From assembly GCA_013076295.1 (NCBI GenBank), contig RQOL01000658.1, positions 372,001 to 436,000 on the forward strand: 64,000 nucleotides of DNA, written 5' to 3'. The notes under the pieces are model-generated. The model saw nothing but the letters and a program-made list of their open reading frames with translations. It searched no databases and was not told where the DNA came from. Position 1 is the first letter of the stretch. Every line of letters starts with the position of its first letter. Made by a program: the position numbers and the translations under genes. Origin of the DNA: Sanderia malayensis. Lineage: Eukaryota; Cnidaria; Scyphozoa; Semaeostomeae; Pelagiidae. This document shows, in pieces, positions 35,530 through 47,591 of this stretch.

Positions 35530-38263
35530 ATGTCCACTCAGCAACTTGATAATGAAGAAAATAGCACGGGAATGCAAATAAAGTATAACCGCTGGGCTGT
35601 TTTAGGTAAATCGTGGATTTACTTAACAATTTAACCACTTACAATTGTGTATTTAAATGATGAATTCTGATGGTACCAGATTACCGTACCTTTCTGGTAC
35701 CAATCTTCATCAAGTGCTCCTTTCCGTTGTAGAAAATTCATCCTCTATGTTTTCATGTGATACTGAAATCCGTCGTGTATATATGTATTCTTCTTCATCA
35801 TTCATCACTTTCAAGATCGTTTCTATCTCTGTGCAAATATATTAAAATGTTATGCGTTGCATGTGATGCGGTGTTTTTATTGTTTTCAGTCGTTATTTTT
35901 GTTCCATTTGTTTCAATAACTTTCTCTTGAACTTGATTTAGACCGAAAATATGATTTTCCCACTTTACCTTACTAGTACTGCATCTCTAATGTGTTCCCT
36001 TACTTGTTTTGGTATTCTTTACTTTTAAATTTGTTGTCCTGGTTAACTTTCAATGCTTTCACGCTTGATCAAAAATATTTACCTCTAACTTGACGGTTGA
36101 GAAGCATGTCACATACTTTGATCACGGAAAGTCAAGTAGTCGGTATTGTAAGAGATAAAATTGAAGTTCATGGAACCATGTTGCTCTTTCTATCTTTTTA
36201 CTTTGAATTGTTTTTGCTAAAAGCTGGCTGAGTGTTTCGACTTCACAATTTGCTTGTAGTTTAGTAGAATCACATGCTTATGCTTTAAAGCAAAGCACTG
36301 ACATATCGTTAAACCATGTGCAAGATCAATTGATCGATATTGCAGAGAACTAGTTATTAGCTAAAACTGTGGATTCTCAAAGAAATAGCTAAGCAAGAAT
36401 GTTAAACCATTTTATGTTTAAACTTACAGTGGTGTTGTTATTGACTTTTCTCAAGACACTTCCCTGTGAAGCTACGGTGAGTGTAAAAGCTTAACATACA
36501 AATATTGTTAATTATTTGTTGTATACTTGATTCTGTATATAATTAAAGATCATTGTCAGGATCACAAGTGATCGTGACCAGTGCAGCAGTACCCAAAAAA
36601 ACTGAACCACCCTAAATTCTAATTGGGTTACTATTCTAAAGTATCGATAAATAAAAGAATTTCTTTTAGGAAAATAGCGAAGCGACATTGGTATTTGGTG
36701 GAGATGTTTGTCTTGGTGATGTCGTGGGCTACTTTGCAGACAAAACGTGTGATCACAAACGACCATTTCAACGAATAAAACCATATTTAGAAGATGCTGA
36801 TTTGACAATCGTCAACTTAGAAACAGTGCTATCGACGGATAGGACACCACCACCAAACAAATATCTTCCAGAAAAAGGGATTAAACATTGGAGCAAAGCA
36901 ACAAGTGTCGAAGGACTGAAGTATGCTGGGATAGACATTGTGTCCTTAGCCAATAATCATGCTTTGGATTATGGCCAGAAAGGAATCAATTCGACCGTAA
37001 AATTGTTGAAAAAATCTGGAATAAAATATATTGGATTGACAAAAGCAGGAAAGCAAACACAGGTATAATTTAAAAATAATTTTTTGGTGAGCCAAGACTC
37101 AACAAAGCAGTAAATTTATTGAAATGGTAAAACTGATAATTACTCTTAGTAAAGCAAAACACATAAGATTGACAACGTTATTGAAGAATAAATAAGATCT
37201 GATCTACTTTTTTCTCTCTTGTTAGGACCCAATTATAAAAACGATAAAAGGAATCAAGATTGGATTTTTGGCATATTGTTACTATTCTGACGGATGCTTA
37301 TATGGCCGTGACTTTGTGTCTATAAAGCAGGCTTGGTATAACAAAGAAGTCATCTCAAGTGAAATTCAACAACTTAGAGTAAGTTAAATAACTTCCAAGC
37401 AAATAATTATAGTTTAAAGGACTCCACTTTATATTAATCAGACGATAACTGTTTTATCTTGTTTCGTTTCAGAAAAAAGTTGACTACCTCGTTGTCATGA
37501 TGCATTGGGGTTACGAATATATCCCTGTGCCCCCATCAAGGGTTATAACTGCTGCTATGGAGCTAAAGATGCTTGGTGTTAATCTGACAATAGGTAGTCA
37601 TCCTCATGTCCCTCAAAACTACAAATGTATTGAAGAAAATTACTTTGTGGCTTATAGCCTTGGAAATTTATTGTTCATGAAACACGGAGTTGACAACCCA
37701 GTAAGCATATGAACTAATGTGATAAAATAAGTCTTAAAAATTAATTTTCCAAAAATCAAATGATAGATATGATGTCTTCATTGTTTATTTTAAGGAGTTG
37801 ATGGAGAGCAAATTCAATGTTTCAAAATATGCGAAACAGATGAGAGAAATATCAAATCCAACACAATTTTCATTTTTGTTAAAATTCAAGATCAACAGGT
37901 AGGAATAGCCACATGTTTTATGATCTTATAACACGTTTTATACATTACTGGGATAACTTGGAATAACTAAGAGAATATCTTTGCACCTTAACATTGAAAT
38001 GCTGGTAGTTGGCATGGAGATGTTGAAATAAATTCATTTTGTTATGCAGAAAGGAAATTCTGGAAGCAAGCTATCTGCAATATGAAATTAAAGACGAACC
38101 TAAGACCCATTGTTTACAGCCTACACCATTAACTGGCAAATGGGAGAAAGTATGTGGTAGATCCGACTTGAAATGCTACGATCTGACTGCAATGAGTATA
38201 GCAAGTGATGATTCACTTCATGAATACAGTACAACAAAATATAAAGAATGTCTTCCGAATTAG
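35530..38263 (+). CDS. CapA/PgsA-like poly-gamma-glutamate synthesis protein, copy 3
   Basis: Seven exons: 35,530-35,605; 36,430-36,476; 36,670-37,062; 37,226-37,378; 37,473-37,700; 37,795-37,898; 38,050-38,263, giving 404 residues. Exon 2, intron 2 and the start of exon 3 are nearly identical to copy 1, including intronic bases. Motifs are intact: FGGDVCLGD, NLETVL, SLANNHALDYGQKGI, MHWGYEY, GSHPHVPQ, YSLGNLLF. Relative to copy 1, the first exon has one A fewer in an A run. This puts the ATG aligned with copy 1's start out of frame. An upstream in-frame ATG at 35,530 (or an internal one at 35,572) supplies a different N-terminus before the same hydrophobic segment. Intron 1 is about 820 bases against 142 in copy 1. 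Confidence 0.85.
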
Positions 38264-39319
38264 CCATACCTTATGATTTAACAACTCTACACGTAAGAAA
38301 TTTTGAATGGAAGACTTATTAGGTATTATTTAAATTATATTAATGTAGTCGAATGCAAATTTGGACCAGTTGTGGGGCATGTTTTTCAAGCAAGACAGAA
38401 TTTGGGCGTGGCATGGCGTAAAATAATCTTGCAATGGTCTTATCGAAAGCAATACAATTTATCAAGATACATTTTTTTCTAACTTTTTTTAACTTAGAAT
38501 CATGTAGCACGTATACAAACTAAAACAGGTGAATTAGTGACAAATCTAACGTTTTCTATTGCAAACTGTCAACTAATACGCCAGCTAAAAAGCCTTCAAT
38601 AAGGTTCTCATTGTAGCAGTAAATTAGATTCTGTATTTTCAAAATACCAGAGTTATAATAGTGGTATACAGTTGGGAGATTGAAACCTGGCCTAGCCTTA
38701 ACAAATTTCATGGTTTAGCTGAACATGACCGTCTGTTACGGTTACGGTTACGGTTAATGATGTCATAATGCAGAGTTAATAATGGCCTATTTTATGGAAC
38801 TTTTCCAAGACCACCATTTCTTGATTTTCACGGATGTTTTCTGCAGCAATGTTATAAAGTTACACAACTCTATTAACAGAAAAGCGTGTTCATAACAAAA
38901 AATATTCAAAATAAAAAGCCCGATCCACACTTTTTAATTTCCAAGACCACCATTTTGTATTTCCAAGACAACAAAATGTGGGAAAAACCAAATTAAAATA
39001 GGCCCTGGAGTTAATGATGTCATAGCCGTTGGCCTGAGAGTGGCTGGCTTCATAACGAGATAGAAAATAGCCTTCCAGTTGTGGAGAAGGTTTTCGTTTG
39101 CAGTAGCCAAAAATTCTATACGGTAGTTTGACCAATTCAATCGAAAGAGTTCATTAAATATTCATGTTGACAAAAAATCAGATGCTCTCGTGCAAATGCA
39201 ATCAGATGAAGCAGACAATTTCTCCGTTCGAGCGGAAGAAAGTTGATCATTATTCACGGCGAAAAGAATTACTAGTCATGCTATAAAACAAGGCGGGAAG
39301 CATTATCAAGAAAACAAAC
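38264..39319. other. Spacer after capA copy 3
   Basis: About the first 450 bases match the 3' flank of copy 1 (GGACCAGTTGTGGGGCATG; AAATACCAGA). GTTACGGTTACGGTTACGG occurs at about 38,736. TTAATGATGTCATA appears at 38,755 and again near 39,011, and CCAAGACCACCATTT at 38,807 and 38,941, marking a small repeat-rich block. No gene is supported until the RUN-domain gene starts. Confidence 0.5.
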
Positions 39320-39452
39320 ATGGACAATGAAATATTGTTAGAACAACTGGCTGGTAAGTCGTATTCTCATCACGTTATAATGTTTCAGATCAGTCCAAAA
39401 TTTCAATTACATCTGTCATCAAGAATAACACTTTACGAAGTAATGATAATAC

Positions 39453-39499
<47 letters not shown>

Positions 39500-42400
39500 A
39501 ACGGGGAGCTATAATAAACTAGCACAGATTCAAAAAAGAGCTCACTGGGTTCACAATTTGGTTTGATTTCTACAGAGCAGTTTTAAGACTTGCCAGAGCT
39601 CAAATGATCATGGGGTGAACCTGCAAGACGAAATTCCTCCGAATGTATTGGCATTTCGCTACATGACGAGACAGCAGCCATAAACACACTGCCCAATAAC
39701 TAAAATCAGTAAACATTTATCACAAATAGTTATGCTCTGATGGACAGCATGTTCCAACAAACTTGCTCATCCGATTTGCGTGTGAAGAGAAAGCCTCGTT
39801 GAATGAATGGGATTTTATAGATACAATTCAATAGATGCAGCTAAATGTGGTTAGCCCATGTTGTACGATGATAAAGCTGATGAAAATCTGCTTTAAATCC
39901 GCAAAAACCAGAATTTTTTAACCTCACAAATGCACTTCAAAGTTAAAAACCGGCGCTTTGTTCTTATATATTCTTAGTTAATATTTCATGTCAAGTAATT
40001 TGGTCTTGTTAAAGCTGCTCCATTGTTAGCCATGGTGGCCTATTAATCAAGGTTGATTCTTTTTTCATTCTTACTGCAGCATGTAATTTACGATAACAAT
40101 AATTCACTGTAATGTTTACTCTTCTTTACAGTTGTAAGCAGCACAATAAAAAAAGACGGACGAAAGCCCATGTCTGACGACAATTGTATTGCTGCACCGT
40201 TTTGCGAAACAATTGAGCTTATATTCCGTAAAGGATTAAAACGTAAGACTTTCAAACATCATTGCAGAAACAATAATTGTAGGTATCTACTGTCTAAGTT
40301 TGCATCTAGCCACACACTACTCGCCGAAGGTATCTCCAATCTAAGTTTGTAGCTTCGCTTGAGCAATGCTTGCATCTCTCTCCCACCTACGATCAAATCT
40401 ACAACTGAGTAATACCTGCAGCTAGCGTCGACAACATTTTGGAGAGGATAGCTGCATGTATCAGAATGTTCTCTTCTATGTTGTTAGAAGTTGTTACAAA
40501 ACACAACTTCGACTGAATTGAACATATTTTCCCCGTGGACGACAAAGTACAACGCCCACGAAACATCTAAACCACCGTATGTTTTCATATTGGCGATTTC
40601 CATCAAATATCATGAGATAACTTAATTAAGCTTAGCCCAGTGTCGAAGCTGAGTATAGTCAATTAAATACAAACAGTAGCGTTTGTTAACGCCACCTTAT
40701 CGTGCAACTATCTCGGTGAAAGCAGATGTTTGCAAACTGTGGAAATTCTTTCCCATTATTCTGTGCAATAGCCCAACCCACATTATTAAAAACTTTGGCG
40801 AAGTAAAGAAATTGATAATGCACTCCACTCTCGCATTACATATTTCGCACGGCTTGCTAAAACGATAGCCTAAAAAACCTAAAATGTGCCAATATGTAAA
40901 GACAAGCAATAGTTGTCACTGTAGAAATTTTTATGTGCATCTGAATGAGTTCTCATCAGGAATTTTTTCTTTAAATGTCTTAAAGTTCCATGGTTATTGA
41001 TCAAACAAGGAGAAATTCAATTTGTTAGCGAATTGTGTAACTTTTGCAGGTGGCCTAGCACAAATTGGGTTGAAAGAGTGCGATTATTGGAATTGTCTTG
41101 AAGGTCTTCTGACATCGACAAAAATTGAAAGAGGGTAAGTTGCCTTACTGAGAATTGTCAATCATAACTTGCTGATCAATCTTTAATGATAAGAAAATTA
41201 TTTCACGACTTCCGTACAGCGTATTAATTGGACAAATTGAATCAAAACGAAGTTTCGGCTGACCATATGGTCACTGTGCACTGTACAATTCATATTAATT
41301 AAGTAATAAAAAGTGATTGCAGTTGTAATGAGATTCATGTGCATTCACCACAACAATGAGCACGAACAACTAATACACAGCCAAGACAGATAAAATGGTG
41401 AATATGGTCATACCGTGGCTTTGTCATGTGCTAAATGCTACTATACCAAATGCACGCTTATTCCTCGGTCCAAGGTCCCAATTGTCGCGGTCCATTGGGA
41501 TCTGGGGCGGTCGCAAACTTACCAGGCATGCGCAAAATCTAAAATCATTTTATTATTATTTTGTCGCAGAATTCCAGCTTCAATTAGAAGTATCATATCC
41601 ATAATTCAACAATCCGACAAGGTAGGAATACTCTAATCTTTTATACACAAATTGGTATACAGTTATTCGTCCAAATCGTGACACTACCAGCTAACTAATA
41701 CACAAATCTACACTATATACATCGCTGCTTTATACAACCGTATCATATTACTCCCTCCATGACGATAGGTTCAAACCTGCGTTGGAAAAGGACGTTTATT
41801 CATAAGAATCGCGCTTGTAAAAGGACTATTAGCAATGACAATGGAATCCCTACTTCTCAATCAAAAATACCTTCGAGTGAGTATTAAAACTGCTTTTGCT
41901 TCTTTTGTCCCCTCCTCTCCGTCAAGAAATTCCCATTTGGATCAATTATGGTAGATTTTTTTCTTTGCCCAAGAGTCTACTACCCCTTTAGAATTTTCAA
42001 GGACGTCCAGAACAATTCACAAAAGATACCACGTTGTTGATGACGTCAATTCGCACACTTTTAGAGAACATCAGGCCATAGCCATATCTTGCATAAGTAT
42101 AAAATGATATGTAATGATATGGTTTTTAAATTAGACTGAACTTCAACAATGAGCGATGACGTCAAGAAATTTTTGCGGGTCCAATTGTACTTTTTTGGAA
42201 GAGTGGAATTTATAATCGACAACGTGATATTTTGTGTGAACTTTTTGGACCATTTAATAAAATCTGTATGTCACCAATGTGTCACTCAGAGTTTATTATA
42301 ATCAATTTTTAGTACTGGTACAACGGGACAAGTCCATTCTTGGATAAAAACCACACGGGTATGAATAACCTCACAATGCCTTTGTTAAAAGTATTATTGA

Positions 42401-45400
42401 AACATTTCAGGATAAGAAATAAGAAAATGATTGTTTTCATGAAGACAGATCAACACTATTTCTTGAGCACGTTTTGTGCCTTATCACTTTTTAGATTGCA
42501 TTATTGGAATAATCAAGACACTGGATCACATTAAATTCAACTTGAAACTTACGGTGCGCGTGATCGCTTGAATTTAAAAAGATATATTTGAGCTTAGTTT
42601 CAGCTATACTTTCTTCCATTAGCCATGTTCTTTTTAACACGAGCTTTATCTATTTCAGACCTGCAGCTTTTTGCACGAAAATTGGATAATACCGGTATAA
42701 TAGTTGCATTTCTTACAGTTACCTCCCAGCTATGTTTATCGAACAACTTTCAATATTATAAGCTAACTTCCAATTGTCTAGAACATGTCATAAACTGCAC
42801 CTTCCCCTCTTCTATCTTTTTCGTGTTCTCCGGTCCTAAGTTTATTCAAATTCTACTGATCAAAATTGTTCAAAAGTATTATAATTCTACTCCAACTCTA
42901 CTCTACTACGAATTGAAATCACAACATTACAAATCAAAACTGCAATTTCACACCAAAAAACATACTTTTCCTCTACCTTTGATATTCTCCGATACAAGCC
43001 TATAGAATGAGAGATGAAAATTCTATTCAATTTATTTAACTGCTCAATCTATTCTTAGGAAGTTAAAAAATTGGAAATAATCCCTTGTGACAAACTCGGA
43101 CTAACAGTTTGGTATGTAAAAAATAAATAAATTAATACAATTTACGCACGATTAGAAACTTAGCGAAGCACAGAAAATTCAGATTTAACGTGGAAAGACT
43201 TTCAAATAATCACTCAAAAATGTGAACCTGTAAGCGCGCTGCAAATGCAGGATGTAAATTTCACGCAACTTCTGGTCAAAACCGTAGTTGCATATACTAA
43301 ATGCAATTAACAAAACGTATAAAGTAATTTAAGAATAATAATTATAACTTCACTTACAGTTGTGTGCAAGGAAAGTGCATAATTGCTGAGGTACAAGCAG
43401 GAAGCATTGCTCACGAGGTAATGAATGCAATATTTCTTTCACACTGTCTTATGTACTGAAATAAAAATGAGACTATTTAGCCAGCTGGTCTCAGCAGATA
43501 TCCTTGAAGTAAAGATCATGCTTGAAAAGGACACGACAGTTCAAAATAATCACCAGTAAATTGTTTGATACTGTTTCCCTCTGCAAGGCCAAAAGGCGAG
43601 GCGGTATTGTCGAATGTCCATCCCTCAAAAATCGCTCTGAAACATCAGTTTTTTCTGCGCTGTATTTGAAACAGAAATAACAACTCAGGTGATGTTACCG
43701 CAACGAAAAATTTCCTATGTTTGGCTGAGCAAAATTTTGTCTTTTGAAAGCTGAAAAAAGTTCCTGTTATCCAAAACAAAATGGCGACTGCTGAAATCCA
43801 GGATTGTCATGGCGTCATGTATGTTGCTGCTCAACGTTTGATTTGCTTGGCACGTTGGTGCATTGCTGTTCCAGTCCAAAAGAACGCTGACCACATGGAC
43901 AGAACGTCGCTCTATTGCGCATGCGAATATAGCTGGGCTTCCCACAACAAGAAAATACATGTCAATGATTTCTAGCAGTAGTTGGAGGGGTGTATATATA
44001 ATCGGGGCAAATGCCAGAGCGAAAATGCCACTGGGTTTTTCAATTCGACTGTGCCTTGTGCACTTGGCAAAACGAGACAAAGTGGGGAGTGTGGCAACTC
44101 TGCAATGGCAATTGTCCCCCGGTGGTGCTAGATTGAGTATCCTAACCGGGGAGGATGGTTTTCTCGGCGTTTCTGCCGGGGAATCATTCCGAACTGGGCA
44201 GCCGAAAAATCCGGTACCCCGGGGATCTACTTTCTCTTGTAGACCCCCGGGGTACCGGCCCTCATTTATCTCGCTCAGCTATTCCTAGTGGCTTGAATGA
44301 GATTCGAACTGCTACCTCACGCGTGGCAAGCACAAGTGCTAACCACTGAGCCACCAGAGCTGAACATGTTACTGCGTAGTTATTAACAAGTATATTTAAA
44401 CACACCGCATCAAACCAAGCAATCCAAGAACATGCTTGGAATTGAGCGATGAGCAGTTATGGTATCTTTCTTATTCTCACAATAATTCTGCACACTTTTC
44501 AGTACGGGCTTGTGGATGGAGATTGTCTCGATGAAATGTGTGGAATACATGTGAATGAGAAGCTATCAGGTCAGATGTCTACTATTATGAAAGCAAACAG
44601 AGGTCAGCCAATCAGTGCCATCGTCATCAAAGTAAGTAAAATCCACATTTAATACAAATCTTATAGACAAACTCACCAACGCAGCAAGGTAGTAATAAAG
44701 CGGCAAGAGTGTCGAGTCGAGTGTCGCTCTGGTTTGCGAAGCTCTGATTTGCAGGACTCTGGTTTGCAGGACTCTGGTTTGCAAGGCTCTGATTTTCAGG
44801 ACTCTGGTTTGCAGGACTCTGGCTTGCGAAGCTCTGTTTTCAAGTTCTGATTTGGAAGGCTTTGATTTGTTCCATTGCTAAATGAAATCATAATTGAAAT
44901 TAAACATTACTGATTATTCGCTGACTCTGAGACCAACGAATTATCCGGTATAATCATTGGGTCCATAGAAATAGTACTAAATTAGTCACATACTTTATGA
45001 CCAATTGCTGCTCAAAAACAACGAACAAAGCGATGTGGCTGAATAAGAATGATTTCATTTGCGTAGTTCTAGCATGTGGCATTTCCTTTGTCTGTGAATG
45101 GAAGAAAAGGCATTGTCTGATTCTACTGGTGCAGATGTTCATGGCTATAACTTCATTGTTTAATTCGGCTTGTTCTAAAATATACTTAATATAATAAAGG
45201 GGTATCTCACTGAAGAAAATTAAGCATCTTATCAAGTTGATAGTTACAGATAAAGGGTTTGCTTCATTGAAACGTAATATTAAAGTTACGTTGTGAGGTT
45301 AACTGAATTTATAGTTTATCAGTTGACATGTTTAAGTAAATGCTTAACACTTGGTTGATCTTGCTCGAGTACTGTCTCTCCCATCAGCAAAACAATCCAT

Positions 45401-47591
45401 ATAAACACCTGCAAAAGAATATCAAATTTGCATAAAATCTTCAATTGAGTGTGTTGAGAAAATTTACAATATAAGCAACAATACTGCACAACAGGGATAT
45501 GTATGAGGTTTCTTCTTAAAGCATCTTAACGAAGTGTATCGTAAAGAGTCAAGCAGGAGAATTCTAGCAATGTTGATGTCAAACTCATTTCAATTAGCGT
45601 GAGTAAAATCTTAAGAAAAACAGCAAAATTACGATCCAATTGCAAAATGAACAATAACACGTCCAAGAACAAGAGACGAACATTGCTCTCAATTCGCAAT
45701 AGAATCGTATTTCTGCCGTGCCAATGTAATGACAACAAAGAAACATGACAGTTCGACAGTGACAATAAATTTTATAAATCAAATTTAATAAGCGATATTT
45801 AATTATAAACGTATTTCCTTGCTGTCTGCTCTTCGTATCTTAATGGGCCTATGTTCTAGTCTATTTGCATCGAGAGCAGACCGAAGAAGGCCTGGGATGG
45901 GCGAGTTTGTTTGTTTGATAAACGATTCTTTTTGGATGACTAGGGAAAATTTACAGACGGCCGCTGGTTTGCTCCTTTGCAACGACGCTTTAAGCTAAAA
46001 GGCCACTTGAAATCAAATGGAAGCAGATCACAACAGAATCAAACAGCCCAGGCAACACAAAATGACATAAATAAAGTCAATAGGTTTGTAAATAAAATGT
46101 GAGATATATCAACCGCAATTTTTGATATATCTCATGTTTTGCACAACAATTTTTGACGAAAGCTTTCACACGACAAAATCCCTTTATAGTGATGGACTTC
46201 AGTTCATACTAATGTAGGCAATTAAATATGCACAGCCCAGGCACCAGGACAGCTTAACATAGTAAAAAGTATGAGCCAGAAACTGAACAAACTAACTTTT
46301 ACTGTACAATTAAATATTCGCTGTTGACACGCCTAATCTGAAATAATTTATATCTGAATTTAATTTTCAGTTCTCGGTCAACATTTCATGTCACATTTAT
46401 CGCAAAAGTCAACGTTGGAAAGGTAAGAACGAGCTTTTTATTCGATACAACGTGTCTTTGTATCAAGACAAGTATAGAAGGTCTTATTGATATCCCTTCA
46501 ACAATGACAGCAAAAAAATCATTATCCTACCTTTCCTTGTCCTATTCAAGGATGGGAGTTCGAGAATTGTCCAAGATGGTATCCAGAAGGCAGTACAAGC
46601 GGACACACCTGAAAAGACGGAAATGCAGGTGATTGAAGATTGTAAAAAAAAAGCCAATTAGCACGATCACATGTGCACAAGCAACAATCATCATGCTTTC
46701 CTTTCGTTGCAGGATGTACAAATAAGCTTGGCTGAAAGGGACATAATTCTCTCAAATTGCCACGGCAAGGTAGGAGACATGTCTCTTTGGCTTGTTGTAT
46801 CTCTATTGCTTCTCTTAAGCATGTAACCCTGCTCTATTGTGTATACTTGTAGTGTTCAATATGGAAACCGTTGAGCTTGTGATCTGTTCCGTTTCCCTTG
46901 TTCACTTCCAGGTAATTTGCAAATTCTCTTACACCGAGACATCTTCGTGTGGAATAGGGGACAACGATCCAGAATTGTTCGGTTTCATTACTGGGTAAGC
47001 CTATTTCTATTGTACTATTTTATCACCCAAATGAGCTTATTCCACAAACAAATCATCGTAACTTACACGAAAAAGGCCACGCTGCAAACCAATCTGACTC
47101 TAACTGTCCCAGCCACTCTTCTCTCAACCTGGAACATCTCTGAGTTTGAATATTCTTCCTTACAGCGACACAACATGTTCATTTGCCAACAATTTCGTGT
47201 GCCATGTTTTCAGATCGCAGAACGCTGATGTGGTAAGTGTCTGCTAGTGACGTTCTGACTTGATTAGAACAAGGCTTCTGTATAAAATATAATGACAATT
47301 ATTCTCAGAAATGACTGCTGTACAGAGCGACGCACATTGAGAAAAGCATGGCACGTCTAGCTACCCTATTCTAGCAATAGATCGAGGCCTGCATCCTTTG
47401 TTTTGTTAAGATATTAGAAAATTTATAAAGGCATATCTTCTTTCTCAGGCTCAACAAATAATAACTGGAATAGGTAAGTGTTCCAATAAATTACAATCCA
47501 CTTTCAATCAATCCCAGGCACATTCCATCAACTTACCAATATTTTGTTTGTCGCAGGAAAAGGATTCAACAGGACGTTGTATTGTGTGTGA
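39320..47591 (+). CDS. RUN-PDZ-PTB domain protein
   Basis: Confident exons: 39,320-39,353; 40,132-40,242; 41,050-41,134; 41,570-41,621; 41,769-41,876; 43,059-43,111; 43,360-43,417; 44,503-44,631; 45,944-46,083; 46,371-46,422; 46,551-46,628; 46,713-46,769; 46,912-46,994; 47,166-47,232; 47,449-47,473; 47,557-47,591. One or two exons between 42,310 and 42,690 (YWYNGTSPFLDK; DLQLFARKLDN) are less certain. The order is a RUN domain (IFRKGLKRGLAQIGLKECDYW, VQTCVGKGRLFIRIAL), a PDZ domain (KLGLTV, IAEVQAGSIAHE, GLVDGDCLDEMCGIHV) and a PTB/PID domain (STFHVTFIAKVNVGK to FVCHVFRSQNADVAQQIITG). Length is about 420 residues. RUN domains bind small GTPases or kinesins, and PDZ and PTB bind peptide motifs, so it is probably an adaptor in membrane traffic. 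I cannot name an ortholog. Confidence 0.75.
39454..39499. repeat. (TAA)n microsatellite
   Basis: About 15 uninterrupted TAA units in intron 1 of the RUN-PDZ-PTB gene. Confidence 0.95.
43995..44365 (-). mobile_element. tRNA-derived SINE with body hairpin (unit 1)
   Basis: Read on the minus strand from 44,365, the head contains an A-box-like TGGCTCAGTGG and a B-box-like GTTCGAATCTC in tRNA spacing. The body includes a hairpin at 44,211-44,258 with 20-base arms (one mismatch, GGTACCCCGGGG core) and an eight-base loop. It lies in the intron before the last PDZ exon. The far end of the element is uncertain. The same copy lies in unit 2 at 54,195-54,275 (head). Confidence 0.7.
44726..44870. repeat. 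Minisatellite, ~15-base unit (unit 1)
   Basis: About nine units of the form (GA/G)CTCTG(A/G)TTTGCA(A/G)G in the intron after the PDZ exon. The homologous array in unit 2 (54,447-54,722) is about twice as long. Cys-rich frames across it are a by-product of the period. Confidence 0.9.

Noticed and set aside
42625..43005. 126-codon frame in the RUN-gene intron region
   Set aside because: Low-complexity composition and no splice continuity with neighbouring RUN/PDZ exons; only a short piece (DLQLFARKLDN) may be exonic.
43863..44288. 141-codon frame repeated at 53,773-54,198
   Set aside because: It runs across the SINE body and its hairpin; identity between copies is due to the tandem duplication, and no protein family is recognisable.
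44281..44365. tRNA gene on the minus strand
   Set aside because: A and B boxes are present but the acceptor stem does not close, and the sequence continues into a SINE body.
44726..44870. CRISPR-like array
   Set aside because: Units are contiguous 15-base repeats without unique spacers, in an intron of an animal gene.
46546..46755. Minus-strand frame also seen at 55,019-55,336
   Set aside because: Antisense shadow of PTB exons and adjacent intron; explained by the plus-strand gene and its duplicate.
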